From Neocallimastix lanati (nom. inval.) (Eukaryota; Neocallimastigomycota; Neocallimastigomycetes; Neocallimastigales; Neocallimastigaceae): a stretch of DNA of 64,000 nt. The DNA is taken from the NCBI GenBank assembly GCA_016946835.1, contig JACVTC010000228.1, forward strand, positions 32,501-96,500, given 5' to 3'. A model generated the notes under the pieces. The model saw only the letters and a list, made by a program, of their open reading frames with translations, searched no databases and was not told the origin of the DNA. Position 1 is the first letter of the stretch, and every line of letters starts with the position of its first letter. Shown one piece after another: positions 1-10,590 of the stretch. The position numbers were made by a program, and so were the translations under genes.

Positions 1-2
1 AG

Positions 3-362
3 CTGGCATATTCGTTATCCAATGTCTCTCCTCGGGATAAAAAGGAAAGCTATTTTATGGCTACTCACTATGTAGAAGTGAATAAATATGGGGAGAGCTT
101 GAAATCTAATTTTTCTGTGAAAATTGCTTTTAAATCTATTGCCTCTCTCGAAGGAAAATCGATTTTTAAGAAGATAAAATCCTTCCTTGCTGAATATGGT
201 ATTCCTTACAATGCCAACGATATTAGTAAGCGTAAGACTGATATCATCGAAAATAATCCTGTAGTAGTATATAATCAAATCAATAAAATTATTGATTCTC
301 ATTACAATACTATGTTTTTCACATTCGATAATTATATCAATTCAAATGTCAATGAAAATTAA
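3..362 (+). CDS. hypothetical protein, 3' end only (truncated by window edge)
   Basis: The reading frame is open from base 3 to a TAA at 360-362, with no stop before the first ATG at 57. The visible part (about 119 residues) is therefore most likely the C-terminal end of a longer gene that starts left of the window. The peptide is rich in Lys, Asn and Ile, with no signal peptide, membrane segment or motif that I recognise. Base composition is much less AT-rich than the DNA after 362, which supports real coding history. It runs toward the RNA polymerase pseudogene on the opposite strand and could belong to the same foreign block, but nothing in the protein shows that. I do not recognise the family. 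Confidence 0.45.
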   Translation: MAYSLSNVSPRDKKESYFMATHYVEVNKYGESLKSNFSVKIAFKSIASLEGKSIFKKIKSFLAEYGIPYNANDISKRKTDIIENNPVVVYNQINKIIDSHYNTMFFTFDNYINSNVNEN

Positions 363-1370
363 AATAAATCAATATAAAATTATTGAAAATGAATAAAAAA
401 TAAAAAATAATATAATTTCGTTTAAATTATTAATATTAAATTATTCCATATTGTGTATATTATATATATTTTATATATTATAAATATTTATATATTATTT
501 GCATGGGTACTACTATATTAATATATTATTTGTATTTAATACTTTTATATTTATAAATTATTAGTATTTGATCTATTTGAATAATTTCTTTTATTTAAAC
601 CTATTAATTTATAACTATAATCCTTATTTAAAACGTATTTATTTATATTACTAAATTATATATAATTAAAATTTAATAATTAATTCTTTAATAATCATTA
701 ATACTCATTAATTTAAATAATAATTTAATTAATTTACATTACTTTTTCTAATAATTTATATTTGCATATAATATTAATACTTAATCATTATTTATTAAAG
801 CATTTAAATATTATATTTTCTAAAATTCTTGAAAATAATTTAATATTTATTGTAAAATAAATGTATAATGTATATTCCAAATATTTATATTTATTCTTAT
901 TTTGTATTTATGTAATTGTACATTTTCAAACTTTAGTTAATTAAATTAAATTATGCAAATAACAATAAAATTATTTTATATTATTTAATTTGTATAAATA
1001 TATATTTTAAAAGTAGATATAAACTAAATTTGTAAATACATTTGTATATGAAATATTTAATAATAATATTAAATTATATATAATATATAATATATAAAAT
1101 ATGAATATAAAATTATCACTTCAAAAAATGATAAAGTTTATATTAGTCATAATAATTTATATAAGCATTTAATATTTTATATAGCATAGTTAGAGAAATT
1201 ACCTAAAAATAAAATTATCAATAATTATATATCATAAAAATCATTACATTTTCTATTTATATTTTATTTTCTTGGTACATGTTATATATAATTACTTTTG
1301 TAAATTAATTTAGTTTTTAAAAGAATGCACTTTTAAAAAAAAAATTAATATTTCAAATTAATTTTATTTT
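363..1370. other. intergenic, AT-only, no gene seen
   Basis: About 1 kb of nearly pure A/T with short TATATA and ATTA runs and frequent stops in all frames. No repeat array, RNA gene or coding remnant was seen. Confidence 0.6.
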
Positions 1371-3634
1371 TTAGAATTTATTTAATTTTTTTTTGCAAGC
1401 ATTAGTAAAAGCGTATTCCAGAAAAGTATCGTCGATTTCTGGAGTATTTGTTGCAAATGGATAATAAAATATTTCATTACCTGTATAATCGCGAATTACA
1501 CCTTCGGTATCAGATACTAGATCTTCCATAGATTTAACTAATTCTCTTTGTAAATAACCAGTCGAGGATGTACTTAGAGAGGTTGAAATAATACCATGTC
1601 TACTAGATTTAGAATAGATAAACAATTCCTTTGACGAAAGACCGTTATAATAAGAATTCTCATATAATATAACAGTTAGGTAAGAGACTTGCAACTCCAA
1701 CAGACATTAGAATTTGAATTATATTGTCAGTATTTCCTTTGGATCCACTGTTAACGATATTAGTTAAATTTTTATCTAAATTTTTGATTAGATTTTTGTA
1801 GCGAACAAAAGATTTTACATTCATACGTTTTTTGATGTGATTACTTTGAAGATTATTTACAATGATCGAATCGATATCGGCATTGCGAATTGTATAGGCT
1901 TCATTTTTTAAATCTTTAATAAAAACCCCAACGGAATCCTTTATATTTTTTGAAGGAATACAATCGGCTATAGAAAACGAAATTAAATGAAGTAGGTTAT
2001 ATTCGTGTACCATTCTTTGAACATCCCACATAAATTTTTCAAATAAAAGTTATTTCCATAATTGTATATACCGTTAAGCAATGCACTTTGATTATCGCCA
2101 TTAATAACGCCTAGTAGAATTCCTTCGCGAACTAATACTTTATTTTCATAAGATATAGCTAGATTTCTTGGAAGTAACAGAGATATCAAATGGGCATATG
2201 GAATTTCTACTTGCTGTTCATGAGTTACCAAGGAATGTTCACATTTAAAGAGTCTTCTCCCTCTTTCAAATCAATGTCTTCCTCTTTTTGTGATATGAAA
2301 AGCTTTATTTTAGACTTACAGTATTTGCTAAAATCATTTAATTTGCGTTTTGATATTTTCAGCTTTTTACAAACTTTTTTGATCATGTCGGAATCAGCAA
2401 TATCATTATCTCTTGTCATATTATAGATTCTCGTTAAGGTATCCTGAATAAACTCGATCATAATTGCACCGTTTTTAAACGAACGAATATTATTGGCAAT
2501 GTTCAATTTTTCTTTTAATTCTTTTTTAGCTTCATCGCCGGGAAGCCAGAAAATGTTCATTTCATCCCCATCAAAATCGGCTTGGAAAACGCTAGCAATG
2601 AGTGGATTGATTTGAATGGTACGACAATTACATGGACAAGAACGAACTGCCAGTAACGAGGTAGCTTGCAATGTCGGTTGTCGATTAATAATAACAAAAT
2701 CATAAGGTTTATATCCAAATGGAATCAGTTGGTCAGTGAATTCCTTAGGAATTAAAACCGTATCCAGTGGAGTATCAATATTTGGTACGATGACACTCCG
2801 AAGACAAAAGTTTTGTCGTTTTGCCAAACACATACCTCTAAAGATTCCTGTTTTTCCTGATAACATTTGTTTAATATAGATTTTTTCTGAATCTTCTGCC
2901 GTATCGGTTTATACCATGAATTCCTAGAATTTTTCGAAATAAATTAAATGCTCTTAAGACATAGGTCGATTGCATAATGTAAAAATTTTCATTTCGATAC
3001 TGATAATTCAAATCTAACAATCTAATGTAGAGAGTGGTAAGATTATTATGAATAGTAATATTACTAGAATCTTTTATAGATGATCGTAAATTAATTGGTA
3101 ATACTTGGATATTCTTTATAAATGCCTTTTTCATTTTCTTTTGCATCGATGTATCATCCGTAAAATCTGATAAACAAATCAACTCGTACAATTCATCAAT
3201 AGTTAATTTTTGATTCCCAAAAGAAAATCCATATTCTGAATACGTTTTCTTATCATTCTTTTTCTAACTTCTTATTTTAATTTCCGAACTATTTGCTACG
3301 CTTTTCTTCTGAATGAAAACGAAGTATGAATTATTCGCTTTTTACAACAAACGGACTTTGTATTATTTAATTTTTTATATTTGTTACATACAGGGCAAAT
3401 ATGCGTAATTTCTTTGCATAGGGTACTTGCAAATAATGGATGTACAATTCTATATTAAATTGTTATTCTTCCTAAATGTCCTGGACATTCCATAATTTTC
3501 TTACATTGTTTACAAGGTAATTATGGTTCCAATGTATATGCAGTAGTATTATTCACTAATTCATGAATTTCGGATATTAAGACAGAATTATTTTCCAAAT
3601 CTTTATTGTCATATAATTCAAACTTAAGATGCAT
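1371..3634 (-). pseudogene. RNA polymerase largest subunit (RPB1-type), giant-virus-like, broken by stops and frameshifts
   Basis: Read on the minus strand, successive frames give colinear pieces of an RPB1-type subunit. From ATG at 3634 comes the N-terminal zinc site (CKQC then CPGHLG, later CPVC). 2871-3191 is clamp core. 2225-2866 has LSGKTG, INRQPTLQ and the catalytic QADFDGDEMN, with its three aspartates intact at about 2564-2581. 1983-2231 has SLLLPRNL; 1660-2031 has DVQRMVHEYNL and NSGSKGN; 1371-1700 has STGYLQRELVK and VIRDYTG. The N-terminal piece has in-frame TAA codons, and the pieces are joined by at least four frame changes, so no product is possible. It stops where normal subunits continue for hundreds of residues, so the C-terminal part is missing. 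The usual NADFDGD reads QADFDGD, and the segment before NRQP is much shorter than in Pol I/II/III. That divergence points to an NCLDV (giant virus) homologue rather than a host polymerase copy; this is an inference. Confidence 0.85.
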
Positions 3635-3781
3635 TTTTTTTTATCTAATAAATCAATAATTTTTAATTTACTTTGCTTAAGACAAAATATTAAAAGAAAA
3701 TCATTTTATCATTTTACTTTTATTATTTCAAAAGGTATTATTTACAAATCTTGATCTATTTAAAGTTTTAAAATAATATAG

Positions 3782-4142
3782 AAGCACTCTTCTGGTATCT
3801 TAGATTCTCCGATTATATTGGCTTATTGTGATTACTCTATCTATTCTCTGTGGGATATTCCTTACACTCATAATGGACATTTCCACTTGAAATTCGATAA
3901 CATGCACTTTATCATGCTTTCTGATGATGAATCGCTAGTTTTGGGTGAATGTGGTGATAATAGTACTATTACTATTCTATCGTGATGGTAATTTCATTAA
4001 ATTACCAATTTATACGGACAAGTGTGTTGGTTTGGTAGATACTTACACTTTAGGTTTAACTGAATGTAATGAATTTGACATTAATCAAATCTTCTACTTC
4101 AATCTCTGGATTGATGAACCTCTTGAACCTATTGATAACTAA
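3782..4142 (+). pseudogene. beta-trefoil-like Cys-rich domain fragment, one frameshift
   Basis: Two overlapping frames form one domain: 3782 to about 3965 (ending near LVLGECGDNSTIT) and then 3945-4142 (KLPIYTDKCVGLVD, LGLTECNE, FNLWIDEP), ending at TAA. There is no plausible start codon at the left (TAG at 3779), so the 5' part is lost. The pattern of a Cys-Leu/Val segment followed by LxLxxC and an aromatic strand repeats like the trefoil-like modules in the dockerin pseudogene at 5068-8196, but lies on the opposite strand. It is probably a decayed fragment of that kind of secreted protein. No family is assigned with certainty. Confidence 0.5.
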
Positions 4143-5067
4143 AGCAAATCTAGTCAATAAATAAATTAAACTAACAATATAATAAATAAAACAAAAAAAA
4201 ATAGTAAAATAAAATAAAAATTATTATAAATAAACAAAAAAAATAGATAATAAAGAATTATAGTAAAATAAAAGGTAAAATAAAAGTTTAGAATAAAGAA
4301 ATATAATATTATCTAAGTATTAAATATAAAATATATTAAATATTATTATATTTTTTTAAAAGTTTATTCAACTACCTAATCGTAATACTCAAAGTGTTTC
4401 TCATTTTGAATATAATAAGAATATATATTTGTTTTTTATAATCATAATATTAATAATAATTATATGATAAAACTTTGAATTCTATCCATTCAAGCTTATA
4501 CACAAATAGATAAATATGATAAAATTATATAAATGTTTTAACAGCATCTAATGAAACATAGATTTTTTTAAAATAAATAAATTAAACATCATCATAAAAA
4601 TAATTTGATTGATATATCAAATATAATATAATCATCAATAATCAATATTATATGGATTATTACAATAAGCCAAAGTATATTTTAAATTCTTCTATCTGTT
4701 GAATATACATATATTTTTAACTTTCTTAATTATTATTTTATATTAGTATATATATCAATTAACGTATTTAAATTATGATATGGATTAATAAAATTTATAT
4801 TTAATCCTATATCTTTGCTTTCCTATTATTAATTTTAATTTTAAATTATCCTTATATATTTGTTTTTGATATATCTATTTGAATTTATTATACATGTAAA
4901 ATAAAACAAAAAATAATAAATAAAAACATTTAACTTTATTTAAAAATTATGATTAATATAATACGAATTAAACATTTATTTTATTATTATTAATTTTTTT
5001 TAATTTATTAATTTTATAATTAATAAATTTAATTTATATTAATTAAACTTAGTATATAATAATTTTA
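4143..5067. other. intergenic, AT-rich, no gene seen
   Basis: AT-only sequence with short A and T runs between two convergent broken genes. No array, RNA gene or coding remnant was recognised. Confidence 0.55.
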
Positions 5068-8000
5068 TCAAAAACTGTTATGCGTAACCAAATATTTGTT
5101 GTTTTTAGTAAAGTGTATACAATTATTACTTGCTGAGTTGTACAAGTAATAAGTTTCAGTGTTGATAGTTGGAGTAAGTGTATGGACAGTGGTTTCAGAG
5201 CCGAGTATACCACACCATTCATTATTTTCAATACCCCAATGACCAAACTCATCGGTAGTAACAACAGCAGCGTTTGAATCAGAGCAACATGGATAACCTA
5301 AAGCTTCAGAGAAGCAAACAGTGATTGGAGTTAGATTATGATCCCAGTTGAAGAACTTTTCATCATCATTTTTAGCACATGCATTTAAGTTTATTTTTAT
5401 TTCATTGTTGTACATATCATTCACATCTAAGAAACCAATACATTTATAAGTTGAACCAATTAATTCGAAGAAACCATCATCAGTGTGTTCTAATTTGGCT
5501 TGCTCATCACATTTACCCAATTCAAGTGAGCCTGTATCAACATTAGAAACACGCAAACAATAATTAGGTTGAGCCATAGAATAGAAGTAACCTTTACGAG
5601 AAGGTAATACTATCCACTTGGAATAATCAGTATCATCACAAGGTTTAACTGTAATTGAATTGTTTGGCTCTTATGGTGCATATAAACACTTGTTGGTAAA
5701 AGCATGATAGAACCAATAGACGGTATGACCACTCTTGATAGTAGGGGTGGCTTTACTACTAGTAGAAACTGTAGAACTTACAGTTGTAGTAGTTGTATTA
5801 ACAGTTGTGGTTGGTTCGCTGGATTTTGGAGTAGATGTCGAACCAGATATAAGACACCATTCATCATTTTCAACTCCCCAAGTACCTATTTCATCCGTGT
5901 ATGGAACTTCAATTATTTCTGGAGAACAACATGGATAATCGTCTACTGGACAATCAGATGTTGAAGTATTATCTGGAGAATTTTTTGGAAGATCATTGTT
6001 TCTGTCTGGATTATATGAATCAGTTTCTTTACGAGTAATAACACCACCATCTATATCTTGAATTTCCCATTGGAAAGACTGATCATTTTTATCATAAGTT
6101 TCTTCGAAATTAAGTGTTTTGTTACTTAAACAATTATATTTCTGATTTCTATTATTCTTAAAGCATAGATAATTATCTTCTACAAATTCAAAATGCATAT
6201 AACGATCTTTAATATTCATAACATTTTCACAAACTTCTGAACCTGAGGTACATGCATTAGCTGCATATAAACATTTTCCATTCTTATCAGATGTAATTCT
6301 CTTGTTGTTATATTCATCAACATTAGTAACATGCCATAAACTATGATTTGAAGTGGTACATTCTCATAAATCAATTAAGTTACCATCACTGTTATTAACT
6401 AATATACATTATTTAGTTTTAACATTACGGATTCTGAAAAGAATTACTCTGTTCATTTCACCGATACCACATAATTCTCCATCTTCTTGGCCCCATTTTC
6501 CATATGAATCTTCTTTGATTACCTTTGGATTAATAGATGAGCAACAATGATATCCTAAAACTTCAAATGAGCATCTTTCATATCCAATACCACGCCATTC
6601 TCCATTTTCTTTAGCCCAGTTAACCTATTTCATCAACTTTTTCAACTTTAACATATTGATTACGACAACATTTATATCCAGCTTTAAGATAGTTTGAGGA
6701 GCAAGTCAAGTGTTCATATCTGGATGATTATATAATTGTAGGACTACGTGAACAAATTTGTTTATTCCTGAAACTAAATTGATGATTTGAATTATTATTA
6801 CAATAATTCATGAATAATTTATTATTAGAATAAGTTAAACATTTGGCATCATAGGATGATATGATATTGTAAAAATTACCTTTGGATATTATACGCCATT
6901 TATTCTTTTTGTTGTTGACACATTTATAGTCATATTTAATCATTTCTTCTTCATGTCCTTGTTGGTTAATTATTATTCTACGTTGTAAACATGCATTTTC
7001 TGTTGATGTAATATAATAATCGAAATCTGTATATGCAACAAAACCATCTATTTGAATAACATCGCTGGATTCGCTTCGTTTAGTTTTTGAAGATGTATTT
7101 AAGGTAGATTTACACTATCACGTATTTTACGTACTAAATCGTTAGTAGGGAAATCTAGAACAAACCAGTGATTATAAAGTATTTTATTATTATCAAGATA
7201 TTTTGATAAATTATTGTTCATTGCTTCTGCCTCAGCAGCTACTCCCATAAAATTAGCAGCTCCTTGTATATTCATAAAATCAATAGTGAGAACATCCGTG
7301 TTAGTTGAATCATAAAAAGAATTAGTTAAACTAGAATATGGTGAATATTTAGTATTTTGACTTACAATTGGGATTTCGTGGTTTAGGAATTCTTCAACAA
7401 GTTCCCATTTTCCTTGTCCTAAATTGTAATTATCTTGTACAAGTTTCTGCAGTATCAGATACATGAGGGCAGCATTCCTTTAAATAACTTTGATCCTTCA
7501 CTGGATAGATAGTACAACTACCCAGCTACATGACCTATCAGCTTACTAATTATTTCATTTATTTCATTCTTAGTTTTATAATACCATTTCTTATGTGCTA
7601 ACAAAACTATCTTACCTCGAACATTTTTAAGTATAGGATATATTTCTTCACCAGTATAGAAAAATTATTTGTATTTTTTATCATATTATGCTGCCTCTTT
7701 TAATACACTACTATTAGCTATTGCTTGGATCAAATCAGCTATAGTGTCGAACCCTCCGGGAATATTTACTTTTATAGCGTCATCCTTTAAATGCGTAATA
7801 ACAGTTTCTTTTTCGTAAAGATGTAAAAAATCAATAGCTTCATTAAATACATCGCTTAAATAATATTTCTTTCCTGTATTTCTATTCATACAATCCAGTA
7901 AGATATATCTCCTTTTTTTGATACTCGGAATTGTTGTTTGGTAGTGAGGTGTTAATGTTTATTGGAATTTCGATAAATGGGAACTTAATTTCTTTATCGG

Positions 8001-8196
8001 CTTTAAAACAGTATAAGCCTTTACATAAACTCGCCCGACAAAATTCGCATTCTTCAATGGAATTAGTAGTTGTTTTTACGTGGTAGCCAAATTCGTAAGG
8101 AAGATCATCTGATTCAACGTCATATACCTTAAAGTAACCTCACTGAAAATATAATGCAAAAAATATATATATTACTAAAACAAAGCAAAGGGACAT
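5068..8196 (-). pseudogene. secreted PI-PLC-like protein with four dockerin and several beta-trefoil-like modules, broken
   Basis: Start ATG at 8196 encodes a hydrophobic signal peptide (SLCFVLVIYIFFALYF), then a frame change. PI-PLC X-domain landmarks follow in order: LSDVFNEAIDFLHLYEKET with THLKDD (7686-7889), ILKNVRGKIVLLAHK (about 7600-7660), LTIDFMNIQGA and NHWFVLDFPTNDLVRKI (7099-7464). The early X-domain part with the catalytic histidine is not visible. Then come Cys-rich trefoil-like modules alternating with four fungal dockerin domains at about 6595-6715, 6465-6576, 5854-5952 (YPCC, WGVENDEWC) and 5212-5316 ([17 protein letters not shown]). Dockerins dock fungal enzymes on cellulosome scaffolds outside the cell. 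The gene is dead: several frameshifts, TAA codons in the 6300-6720 stretch, and a single in-frame TAA at 5671-5673 separating two otherwise continuous modules. The last trefoil module is cut by the stop at 5068. Confidence 0.8.
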
Positions 8197-9066
8197 TGCA
8201 GTTACTTATAAAGTTTTATATATTTAAATTGTAATATGGTTATTATGTATTTGTTTAATGTTGTTCAAATATTTATATATAATTTTATTGTATTTTTATT
8301 TATATATATTTATTTTTAATATAATATTACAAATCAATTTATTTATACTATAGTATTATATTCTGAGTTATATATAATTATATTTTAAATTTAATATCTA
8401 TATTTATTTAATTTTAGTTTTTTGTATATTATTATATTATACAAGTTTATCTGTGCAAATAGACATAGTTGTAAAATATTTATAGACACTGTATATTTAA
8501 ATTTTTACGTAATAAAATATAAAATATCTACTTAACAAATTAATAAGTCAGTACATATTGAAATTAATAATATATTATTTATATTATTTATTTTGTAAAT
8601 ATAAAATAGTAGAATATGTCATTTTTTATTTTAAAAAAAAAAAAAAAAAAAATTAAATTAATTTGATTTTTAGAATATGTCTAAAAAAAAATACTGTAAT
8701 ATATTATATTACTTAAATTACTTATAATTAATGTATATTTTAAATATAATTTAACAATTATTAGATATAATAAAATATATTGTACTATGAAATATATTAT
8801 ATTAAATAATATATATTAAATTATTTTTTATAATTTATTATAAATTAAATATTATAAATACTAATTTAATTTAATATTTTACAGATTAGGTTAAAATATT
8901 TTAAAGTATAAATATAAATAAGAATTTTTCACAAAAAATTATATTAAATTTATATTTAATTAAATATTTTAATAATTTTCAATTTTCCACATTTATATTG
9001 CTTATACAAGTAAAAAACTTATAACCTAACTAGGCGTGTTAGATTTGATATAATATAAAAAGAGTA
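8197..9066. other. upstream region of the 9067 ORF, related to the upstream of 12241
   Basis: AT-rich, with a 21-base poly(A) near 8632. From about 8580 to 9060 it resembles 11640-12230 in order and spacing: AAAATATATTGTACTAT lies at 8772-8788 and 11912-11928, followed in both by a TAATTTATTAT block, TTTTTCACA and TTTAATTAAATATT, then an ATG 286 or 320 bases after TGTACTAT. This suggests an old duplicated promoter region or a repeat family. Confidence 0.5.
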
Positions 9067-9540
9067 ATGAATTTTGCTGTTGTAGCTCCATTAGGGATAA
9101 AAATTTGTACAATGAGTCCTGAATCTGTATTGTCTGAAACAAAAATATACGACTGGAACAAAATAGCGATTATGTCACCATTAATGGAAGAGCTGGAGGC
9201 AAAGGATTCTTCAACGTATGCATTTAGTGATAAATCTAAAGCAAATTTCGCCCTTGTTGAGTTGAGTGCTATAAATGGAGGAACTATTTCTCAGTACTGC
9301 ATGTATGATGCTTTAATAGATTTAGCCAGAAGAAGTACTAATGAAGTTCGACGAGCATATAATAGACAAGCTATATATTTCCTTATCCTTTCTGCTTGCA
9401 AAGGAGGATTTTGGAAAAGTGAAGAAGACCTGGAGTTCTATCTGCGCGAATCAGGAACTGGAATAACGAAGGAAGAAATAGATGTTAACAAATGTGGACC
9501 CATTGTTGAGCAAATAGTCACATATCTCTCAGGTGCGTAA
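9067..9540 (+). CDS. hypothetical protein, 157 residues
   Basis: A single intact frame from ATG to TAA with clearly coding composition (GC-richer, normal codon mix) inside AT-only DNA. The protein looks soluble and mostly helical, with an Arg/Tyr-rich middle (RRAYNRQAIYFLILSACKGG) and an acidic helical C-terminus with one Cys-Gly-Pro. There is no signal peptide, no membrane segment and no motif I can name. The start is the only ATG consistent with the frame; AAGAGTAATG context precedes it. No intron signals are needed. Its upstream DNA is related to that of the 12241 gene, yet the two proteins show no obvious similarity. It sits within a run of broken genes including a viral polymerase relic, so a viral or lineage-specific origin is possible but unsupported. 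Confidence 0.55.
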   Translation: MNFAVVAPLGIKICTMSPESVLSETKIYDWNKIAIMSPLMEELEAKDSSTYAFSDKSKANFALVELSAINGGTISQYCMYDALIDLARRSTNEVRRAYNRQAIYFLILSACKGGFWKSEEDLEFYLRESGTGITKEEIDVNKCGPIVEQIVTYLSGA

Positions 9541-10235
9541 TATTAAGCTACTGTGCCTGACATGTTGTGTCAATACCAATGACTTGTAATACATTGAAAA
9601 CTAATAAAAGATATATATATATATTTCATAAAGATAAATTATTTAAAGTTAATATCTAAGTCTTTTCAATATTAATACTGTTATATATTTTTATTTTTAT
9701 TAATAAAGTGTTACTAGTACCTAATTATTCTGAATTAAGATATTACATTGTGGCTTGTTGTTCATTTTATATATAATATGATTCAATGCATTATAAGCTT
9801 ATTTTTCATATATATCATCTATTCTAACAAATTTTTATATGTATAAAAAAAATTTAATAAAAAATTTTTATTTATTTTTAGTTCATTATATTCAATTATT
9901 AAAATATATTATTTATATTTATAAAATTAATACTATATATTATGTATTGCATTATTAACACATAATTTATAAGTTATAATCTATATCAATTCTCTTTCTA
10001 TATCAATTTTACTTATATTAATATTCTTTTTTTTTTTTAATATAAATAGTTGTAATATAATATATAATTATTTTATTGTATATATTAAATTAATTTTTTA
10101 TATTAAAAGTTTATTATTTAAATTAAAAAAATGAATAGATAAATAAATATAGATGTATAATTTAAGTATAAACATTTTAAATAACTGTGAAATTGATTGG
10201 TTAATTATAAAATTTTTTTATTGTAAATTTTACAA

Positions 10236-10367
10236 AGAAATTATTTGCTAAAAAAAATAAATTTAAGATTTTTGGACATGAAAATTATTTGTTAAAAATA
10301 ACAAATTCAAAATTTTTGGACATGAAAATTACTTGCTAAAAAAAAAAATTTAAAATTTTTGGACATA
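10236..10367. repeat. 44-bp tandem repeat, three copies
   Basis: Three diverged copies (about 10236-10280, 10281-10324, 10325-10367), each ending with the motif TTTTTGGACAT followed by AAAATTA. Copies differ mainly in the length of internal A runs. Confidence 0.75.
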
Positions 10368-10368
10368 C

Positions 10369-10590
10369 ATATAATAATAAATAATAAATAATAAATAATA
10401 AATTATAAATAATAAATAATAAATAATAAATAATAAATAATAAATAATAAATAATAAATAATAAATAATAAATAATAAATAATAAATAATAAATAATAAA
10501 TAATAAATAATAAATAATAAATAATAAATAATAAATAATAAATAATAAATAATAAATAATAAATAATAATAATAATAATAATAATAATAT
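10369..10590. repeat. (AATAATA)n heptamer microsatellite
   Basis: About 220 bp of the 7-mer AATAATA with one or two imperfect units, changing to (AAT)n at the right end (about 10566-10588). The sequence is not like any fungal telomere repeat I know. Confidence 0.9.

Noticed and set aside
6353-6550. plus-strand frames over the dockerin pseudogene (also 5704-5964)
   Set aside because: They are antisense to clear dockerin and trefoil text and have no motifs of their own.
9564-9829. complete solo LTR from TGTTGTGTC to TCTAACA
   Set aside because: One end matches a copia LTR start, but no 5-bp duplication flanks the proposed ends and the other end is unsupported.
10369-10590. internal telomere repeat
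   Set aside because: The AATAATA heptamer has no G-rich strand and resembles other slippage arrays in the window.
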